From positions 6,758,001 through 6,822,000 of the forward strand of contig NZ_JAUSWW010000001.1 of NCBI RefSeq assembly GCF_030815415.1: DNA of 64,000 nt, written 5' to 3'. Position 1 is the first letter of the stretch; every line of letters begins with the position of its first letter. The DNA comes from Streptomyces canus. GTDB taxonomy: Bacteria > Actinomycetota > Actinomycetes > Streptomycetales > Streptomycetaceae. The position numbers and the translations under genes were made by a program. Below the pieces are notes generated by a model that did no database searches, was not told the DNA's origin, and saw only the letters and a program-made list of their open reading frames with translations. Below are positions 59,466-64,000 of this stretch, piece after piece.

Positions 59466-60257
59466 GTCCTCGTCCAGGTCCAGCTGGCCCTTGAACAGCT
59501 CGGTGCGCGGGTCGTGGCCGATGGCGATGAACAGGCCGGACACGTCTAGGTCGCGTGTCTTGCCGGTGAAGACGTCACGCAGGACGACCCCGCCGAGCAT
59601 GCCGTTCTTCTCCTTGATCTCGGCGATCTCACTGTCAAAGGCGAAGGAAATCTTGTCGTTTGCGAAGGCGCGGTTCTGCATGACCTGGGAGGCACGCAAG
59701 GTAGAGCGCCGGTGTACGACGGTGACCGAGCGGGCGAAGCGAGTGAGGAAGGTGGCCTCCTCCATGGCGGTGTCACCACCGCCGACTACGACGATGTCGC
59801 GGTCGCGGAAGAAGAAGCCGTCGCAGGTCGCGCACCAGGACACCCCGCGTCCCGACAGCGCGTCCTCGTTCGGCAGGCCAAGCTTGCGGTAGCCGGACCC
59901 GGTCGCGACGATCACAGCCTTCGCATGGTGCACGGTCCCGGCGGTGTCCGTGACGGTCTTGATGTCCCCGGCAAGGTCGACCGAGACGACGTCGTCCTCG
60001 ACGATCTCGGCGCCGAACCTCTCAGCCTGCGCCCGCATGTTCTGCATCAGGTCCGGTCCGTCGATGCCCTCGGGAAAGCCGGGGAAGTTCTCTACCTCGG
60101 TCGTCGTGGTGAGCGCGCCGCCGACGAAGATCGCGCCGCCGAACACGAGCGGCTTGAGTTCGGCGCGGGCGGTGTAGAGGGCGGCGGTGTATCCGGCGGG
60201 GCCGGAGCCGATGACGATGACCTCGCGTACGTCGTCTGTGCCGGTCACGCCGCTCAT
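59154..60257 (-). CDS. trxB: Thioredoxin reductase (ars-linked), C-terminally truncated and fused
   Basis: The first 264 residues are a normal bacterial thioredoxin reductase: FAD motif VIVIGSGPAGYTAALY, redox-active CATC (142-145) and the NADP motif VVVGGGDTAMEEATFL. At about 59,466 (after GQLDLDED) the family sequence stops. The remaining 103 residues are antisense portal sequence. The lost part includes the C-terminal FAD contact (GAGDV motif), so activity is doubtful. It would regenerate thioredoxin for ArsC. ATGA overlap with arsC shows that it is the last gene of the minus-strand ars operon. Confidence 0.85.
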   Translation of the reverse strand: MSGVTGTDDVREVIVIGSGPAGYTAALYTARAELKPLVFGGAIFVGGALTTTTEVENFPGFPEGIDGPDLMQNMRAQAERFGAEIVEDDVVSVDLAGDIKTVTDTAGTVHHAKAVIVATGSGYRKLGLPNEDALSGRGVSWCATCDGFFFRDRDIVVVGGGDTAMEEATFLTRFARSVTVVHRRSTLRASQVMQNRAFANDKISFAFDSEIAEIKEKNGMLGGVVLRDVFTGKTRDLDVSGLFIAIGHDPRTELFKGQLDLDEDSRAPARPMIGEPVVAEAPAPSVSVADSSSRAWRTVATVGLPQCSPLAGMLFVMWMTGMKSAIRSSLSRTSPSERTRYRALCIGRSYSRSPCLSSSRSHSASVR

Positions 60258-60673
60258 GCCTCCTGCTTGGCGTCGATCTCGGCGATCAGGGCCTCGATGC
60301 GGGTCTTGATCTCGTCGCGGATGGGGCGTACGGCCTCGATGCCCTTGCCCGCCGGATCATCGAGGGCCCAGTCGAGGTACTTCTTGCCGGGGAAGATGGG
60401 GCAGGCGTCGCCGCAGCCCATGGTGATGACGTAGTCGGATGCCTGGACAGCCTCGGTGGTGAGGATCTTCGGCTTGGCGTCGGCGATGTCGACGCCGGCT
60501 TCCTTCATCGCCTCGACGGCGGCCGGGTTGACCTGGTCGCCGGGGATGGATCCGGCGGAGCGGACCTCGATCCGGTCGCCCGCGAGGTGGGTGAGGAATC
60601 CGGCGGCCATCTGTGAGCGGCCGGCGTTGTGGACGCAGACGAAGAGCACGGAGGCGAGCGGGGCGGTGGACAT
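60254..60673 (-). CDS. arsC: Arsenate reductase, thioredoxin-coupled (LMW-PTP fold)
   Basis: The 139-residue protein has the P-loop CVHNAGRSQMAAG (Cys near 17). The second redox region YVITMGCGDACPIFPG carries the two cysteines of the Cys relay, and DWALDDP is also present. It reduces arsenate to arsenite, which Acr3 exports. The start at 60673 follows AGGAAG by 6 bp. It overlaps trxB by 4 bp. It lies 36 bp after a second ArsC-type gene. Confidence 0.93.
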   Translation of the reverse strand: MSTAPLASVLFVCVHNAGRSQMAAGFLTHLAGDRIEVRSAGSIPGDQVNPAAVEAMKEAGVDIADAKPKILTTEAVQASDYVITMGCGDACPIFPGKKYLDWALDDPAGKGIEAVRPIRDEIKTRIEALIAEIDAKQEA

Positions 60674-60709
60674 GGGTTCTTCCTTCACGAGGGTGGACCA
60701 GCGGGTGGT

Positions 60710-61342
60710 TCAGGCGGGCAGGGAGGACAGCAGTTCGGTGATGTGGGCGGCAATCGCGTCGCGGATGTCGCGGACGGCGGCGAGCGGCGCTCCGTCGGGG
60801 TCGGCGACGCGCCAGTCCAGGTAGCGGCGGCCGGGCACGACAGGGCAAGCGTCGCCGCAGCCCATGGTGATGACGATGTCGGCGGCCCTCACGACCTCGT
60901 CGGTCAGCGGCTTGGGGAACGCCCCGGAGGCGTCGACGCCGGCCTCGGTGAGGACCTGCGCGATGAACGGCTCCACCTCAGCCGCGGGGTGCGTGCCGGC
61001 GGAGGACACGGTGACCTGGCCGACGGCGCGGTGTGCGAGGAGGGCGGCGGCGAGCTGGGAGCGGCCCGCGTTGTGGCTGCAGACGAACAGCACGCGCGGC
61101 AGCCCGCTGCCGGGGCCGCCTTGGACGCGGGCGAGAGCAACCAGGCGCTCCGCGGTGAAGCGTTCGGCCACCACGACCAGGTGCCTGCGCACCTGCGCGG
61201 CGGCGGCCAGGAGGTTGTAGGAGTCGGTGAGCAGGGCCTGGACGGTCTCGGCGGAGAAGCGGCCAGCGTGCCGGGTGGCGAGGCGGGCGGCCCCGGCGGC
61301 CAGGCGCTGGTCGGGCAGGAGGGGCAGGGAGGAGGCGGACAC
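60710..61342 (-). CDS. Arsenate reductase with N-terminal three-helix domain
   Basis: The 210-residue protein has a helical domain at residues 1-75 (RHAGRFSAETVQALLTDSYN and ERFTAERLVALARVQG). This matches the three-helix-bundle dimerisation domain found on actinobacterial ArsC proteins. Residues 80-210 are a second LMW-PTP-type ArsC (CSHNAGRSQLAAAL; YxxxMGCGDACPVVPG as IVITMGCGDACPVV). Both active-site regions look intact, so it may work alongside ArsC. AAGGAG lies 6 bp before the GTG. It is the first gene of the minus-strand ars operon, divergent from arsR. Confidence 0.9.
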   Translation of the reverse strand: MSASSLPLLPDQRLAAGAARLATRHAGRFSAETVQALLTDSYNLLAAAAQVRRHLVVVAERFTAERLVALARVQGGPGSGLPRVLFVCSHNAGRSQLAAALLAHRAVGQVTVSSAGTHPAAEVEPFIAQVLTEAGVDASGAFPKPLTDEVVRAADIVITMGCGDACPVVPGRRYLDWRVADPDGAPLAAVRDIRDAIAAHITELLSSLPA

Positions 61343-61381
61343 GGGGACTCCTTCGACGCGCCCAATAAGTCAGCCCGCGCT

Positions 61382-61441
61382 GGTATCAGTGCGTGGTGAT
61401 GTGACAGTATCAGGGCATGCTGACTTCAGTCGATACTGATG
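61382..61441. promoter_or_regulatory. ars divergent control region with GTATCAG repeats
   Basis: GTATCAG occurs twice in direct orientation (61383-61389, 61407-61413), and ATCAGTATC occurs inverted at 61432-61440. They flank the arsR start and lie in the gap to the divergent arsC-type gene. This makes them candidate ArsR binding sites. Confidence 0.45.
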
Positions 61442-61725
61442 TGATCAGGGTGTTGGGCGATCCGCTCCGCCTGAAAATCGTGACTCTGCTGGCGCGCGAG
61501 ACGCTCTGCATGACGCACCTGGTTGAGGAGACCGGAGCCAAGCAGACCAACCTGTCCAACCACATGAAGGTGCTGCGCGAGGCCGGACTGGTGGAGACCG
61601 AGCCCTGCGGCCGGTTCACCTACTTCAAGCTCAAGCCCGACGTCCTGGCCGGGCTGTCCGAGCAGTTCGCCGCGCTGGCCGCCTCCGCCCGTACCGCTGC
61701 CGAGAACAAGAGGGCCTGCCCGTGA
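61417..61725 (+). CDS. arsR: ArsR family metalloregulator
   Basis: The 102-residue winged-helix repressor starts MLTSVDTDVIRVLGDPLRLK. It has one Cys in ETLCMTHLVEETGAKQTNLS (the recognition-helix region) and another in TEPCGRFTYFKLKPD, with a C-terminal Cys-Pro. These are plausible arsenite ligands. It overlaps acr3 by 4 bp (GTGA), so the two are coupled. The weak ribosome site at 61417 suggests a leaderless transcript or a start further downstream. Confidence 0.92.
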   Translation: MLTSVDTDVIRVLGDPLRLKIVTLLARETLCMTHLVEETGAKQTNLSNHMKVLREAGLVETEPCGRFTYFKLKPDVLAGLSEQFAALAASARTAAENKRACP

Positions 61726-62840
61726 CCTCCACCGAGCCCGCCGCCGCGTCAACAGACACTGGCGGGGACGACTCGATCGTCAAGAAGCTCTCCACCCTCG
61801 ACCGCTACCTCGCGGTGTGGATCCTGCTCGCCATGGCCGTCGGCCTGGGCCTGGGACGCCTCATCCCGGGGATGAACGACGCGCTGGCGAAGATCGAGAT
61901 CGGCGGGATCTCCCTGCCGATCGCACTCGGCCTGCTGATCATGATGTATCCGGTGCTGGCCAAGGTCCGCTACGACAAGCTGGATTCCGTCACCGGCGAC
62001 AAGAAGCTGATGGTCTCCTCGCTGGTCATCAACTGGATCGTCGGCCCCGCGGTCATGTTCGCGCTGGCGTGGATCTTCCTGCCGGACCTGCCCGAGTACC
62101 GCACCGGCCTGATCATCGTCGGCCTTGCCCGCTGTATCGCGATGGTCATCATCTGGAACGACCTCGCGTGCGGCGACCGCGAGGCGGCCGCCGTCCTGGT
62201 CGCGCTGAACTCCGTCTTCCAGGTCATCGCGTTCGGCCTGCTGGGCTGGCTGTACCTGGACCTGCTGCCGGGCTGGCTGGGTCTGGGCGATGGCGACCAC
62301 CTGGACATCTCCATGTGGGAGATCGCCCTGAACGTCGTCATCTTCCTCGGCATCCCGCTCCTGGCCGGGTTCCTCACCCGCCGGATCGGTGAGCAGAAGA
62401 TGGGCCGCGAGTCCTACGAGACGAAGTTCCTGCCGAAGATCGGGCCGTGGGCTCTGTACGGGCTCCTCTTCACGATCGTCATCCTCTTCGCTCTGCAGGG
62501 TAAGACGATCACCTCGCAGCCGCTGGACGTCGTACGGATCGCGCTGCCGCTGCTGGTGTACTTCGCGGTCATGTTCTTCGGCAGCTTCCTGCTCGGCAAG
62601 GGCCTCGGTCTCGCCTACGACCGCACGGCGACGCTGGCGTTCACCGCGGCGGGCAACAACTTCGAGCTGGCCATCGCGGTCGCCATCGCCACCTTCGGGG
62701 TTACCTCCGGACAGGCCCTGTCAGGTGTCGTCGGCCCTCTCATTGAGGTGCCCGTCCTGATCGGCCTGGTCTACGTCGCCCTCGCCTGGCGCCGGAAGTT
62801 CACCGCGTCCGCGCTGACCACCACTGGGGGAGCCCGCTGA
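61722..62840 (+). CDS. acr3: ACR3 family arsenite efflux permease
   Basis: The 372-residue membrane protein has about ten TM segments. The conserved cysteine of Acr3 is in LARCIAMVIIWNDLACGD (near 148). Conserved glycine/asparagine segments (FTAAGNNFELAIAVAIATFG) support the family. It exports arsenite, the product of ArsC. It overlaps arsR (4 bp) and the next small gene (1 bp, TGATG), forming one coupled operon. Confidence 0.95.
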   Translation: MTSTEPAAASTDTGGDDSIVKKLSTLDRYLAVWILLAMAVGLGLGRLIPGMNDALAKIEIGGISLPIALGLLIMMYPVLAKVRYDKLDSVTGDKKLMVSSLVINWIVGPAVMFALAWIFLPDLPEYRTGLIIVGLARCIAMVIIWNDLACGDREAAAVLVALNSVFQVIAFGLLGWLYLDLLPGWLGLGDGDHLDISMWEIALNVVIFLGIPLLAGFLTRRIGEQKMGRESYETKFLPKIGPWALYGLLFTIVILFALQGKTITSQPLDVVRIALPLLVYFAVMFFGSFLLGKGLGLAYDRTATLAFTAAGNNFELAIAVAIATFGVTSGQALSGVVGPLIEVPVLIGLVYVALAWRRKFTASALTTTGGAR

Positions 62841-63040
62841 TGCACTGCCTCGACTGCCGCACGCAGGCGACCACCCACACGGCTGTCGGGATCTGCCGCG
62901 ACTGCGGCGCCGCCGTCTGTGAGGCACATGCCCGGGTGGCCGTGAACGAGGCCCGTCGTCCATCGATGCTCAGCACTCCGTACCAGCCCCCGGCCCGTAC
63001 GGTGCGATGCGCCACGTGCGCGACGGCGCGGGCCGCATGA
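62840..63040 (+). CDS. Small zinc-ribbon protein (DUF2180-like)
   Basis: The 66-residue protein has three CxxC-type pairs (CLDC, CRDC and CATC) and Cys-His spacing typical of DUF2180-like zinc ribbons (GICRDCGAAVCEAHA). No enzymatic motif is present. It is tightly packed in the ars operon (1-bp overlap before, 4-bp overlap after), which suggests a role in arsenic resistance or metal handling. The role is not known. Confidence 0.8.
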   Translation: MHCLDCRTQATTHTAVGICRDCGAAVCEAHARVAVNEARRPSMLSTPYQPPARTVRCATCATARAA

Positions 63041-64000
63041 CGCAACATGCCGACGTGGTGGTGATCGGCGGCGGGCAGGCCGGACTCGCCGCCGGCTACC
63101 ATCTGCGCCGCCACAAGCTCGACTTCGTCATCCTCGACGCCCAGAGCGCGCCGGGCGGAGCCTGGCGGCACACCTGGGACTCGCTGCACCTGTTCTCCCC
63201 GGCCGCGTTCTCCTCGCTGCCGGGCTGGCTCATGCCCGCCCAGGCGGGCCAGGAGTACCCGGACGCCGGACACGTCGTGGACTACCTGGCCGAGTACGAG
63301 CATCGCTACGACCTGCCCGTCCAGCGCCCGGTCCGAGTGAGCGCGGTGCGGCCCGACGCCGGGCGGTTGCGGGTGGAGACCGACATGGGTGTCTGGACGG
63401 CGGGGGCGGTCGTGTCGGCGACCGGCACCTGGTGGCGCCCCTTCCTGCCCGCCGTCCCGGGCCGCGAGGTGTTCGCCGGCCGCCAACTGCACACGACGGG
63501 CTACCGGCGCCCGTCCGACTTCGCGGGGCAGCGCGTCGTGGTGGTGGGCGGCGGGAACTCTGGTGCACAGATCGCAGCCGACCTGGCTGCCCACGGCGGG
63601 ATCGACCTGACCTGGGTAACTCAGCGCCCGCCCCGCTACCTCGCCGACGACATCGACGGCCGCGCCCTGTTCGACGCCGCCACTGCCCGCCGCCGCGCCC
63701 TGGACGCTGGCACGGCCGATACCGGCGGTGTGGCCTCGCTCGGCGACATCGTCGCCGTGTCGCCGGTCCGTGCTGCGCGGGACGCGGGGCTGTTGAAGGC
63801 CCAGCCGATGTTCGACCGTCTCACCAGCGGCGGGGTGGTGTGGGCCGACGGCACTTCGGCTCTCGCGGACGCGATGATCTGGTGCACGGGCTTTCGGCCC
63901 GCCCTGTCCCACCTGGCCCCGCTGAGCCTGCGAGGGACGCGCGGGCACATTGCCACCGAGGGCACGCGCGCTGTCGGCGAGCCACGGCTGCACCTGCTGG
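63037..64000 (+). CDS. arsO: Flavin-containing monooxygenase-like ArsO, 3' end cut by the window
   Basis: The frame is open from ATG 63037 to the last base, at least 321 residues. The FAD motif is VVVIGGGQAGLAAGYHLRR, the Baeyer-Villiger/FMO-type motif is FAGRQLHTTGYRRP, and the NADP motif is VVVVGGGNSGAQIAADLA. It matches the ArsO-type oxygenases found with arsR, acr3, arsC and trxB on Streptomyces ars clusters (from memory, including one on a linear plasmid). It overlaps the zinc-ribbon gene by 4 bp. Its exact reaction is unsettled; oxidation of organic arsenicals has been suggested. Confidence 0.88.
   Translation, partial: MTQHADVVVIGGGQAGLAAGYHLRRHKLDFVILDAQSAPGGAWRHTWDSLHLFSPAAFSSLPGWLMPAQAGQEYPDAGHVVDYLAEYEHRYDLPVQRPVRVSAVRPDAGRLRVETDMGVWTAGAVVSATGTWWRPFLPAVPGREVFAGRQLHTTGYRRPSDFAGQRVVVVGGGNSGAQIAADLAAHGGIDLTWVTQRPPRYLADDIDGRALFDAATARRRALDAGTADTGGVASLGDIVAVSPVRAARDAGLLKAQPMFDRLTSGGVVWADGTSALADAMIWCTGFRPALSHLAPLSLRGTRGHIATEGTRAVGEPRLHLL

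Larger units (their letters stand above)
59466..64000. mobile_element. Arsenic-resistance gene island (continues beyond the window)
   Basis: trxB', arsC and arsC2 on the minus strand, divergent from arsR, acr3, a zinc-ribbon gene and arsO. Each set is tightly coupled. The left edge cuts into trxB and is joined to a phage portal gene, so the island arrived by recombination. The right border is outside the window. Confidence 0.75.

Noticed and set aside
59466..59892. C-terminal extension of the portal protein
   Set aside because: It is the antisense strand of trxB, created by the recombination junction.
43384..64000. Direct repeat of the CAT-tRNA 3' end (attR)
   Set aside because: I looked for GGTTCGAGTCCCACCCGCCC downstream and did not find it in the window.

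Overview
The window is chromosomal DNA of a Streptomyces. GC content is very high, third codon positions are G/C, GTG starts are common, and the gene content (nasA, nirBD, ppdK, dgt, dnaG, an hrdA-like sigma factor) is typical of the genus. From memory, the order from ppdK to the sigma factor matches one conserved core segment of Streptomyces coelicolor. This was not checked by a search.

Bases 1-42,841 are core genome. They start with a ROK regulator, pyruvate phosphate dikinase and a PhoX-like Tat protein. A TetR/SDR pair follows, then the nitrite reductase operon (FAD oxidoreductase, nirB, nirD). Next come a TSUP permease, a chloramphenicol 3-O-phosphotransferase homologue, a divergent HxlR/dehydrogenase pair, a class F sortase with its likely secreted partner, and an FMN reductase behind a SoxR-type box. 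The segment continues with an M4 protease, assimilatory nitrate reductase, and a three-gene operon (adenylate-forming enzyme, membrane flavoprotein, enoyl-CoA hydratase). It then holds YdcF, sirohydrochlorin chelatase, dgt, a ferredoxin reductase, dnaG, an inserted TnpB-like gene, the hrdA-like sigma factor, a heterodimeric ABC exporter, an FGGY kinase and a YtxH protein. Nitrate assimilation is the main theme: nasA, nirBD and siroheme synthesis are spread over 20 kb, and GlnR-like sites are visible before nasA and the nirB operon.

Two tandem tRNA-Asn genes and a CAT-anticodon tRNA (42,977-43,383) mark the edge of the core. Immediately after the last tRNA lies an integrated phage-like element of about 16 kb. 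It carries a tyrosine integrase, an excisionase-like protein, a serine-recombinase relic without its catalytic domain, an XRE/7-TM pair with a divergent control region, three ParB-fold proteins (one fused to a methyltransferase), terminase small and large subunits, a cargo pair (nucleotidyltransferase-motif protein plus two-TM protein) and a portal gene.

The portal gene stops abruptly at about 59,460, where it is joined tail to tail with a C-terminally truncated thioredoxin reductase. From there to the window end is an arsenic-resistance island: trxB', arsC and a second arsC on the minus strand, and divergently arsR, acr3, a small zinc-ribbon protein and an arsO-like monooxygenase cut by the window end. 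The junction means either that the prophage lost its structural genes when the ars island arrived, or that the two elements recombined.
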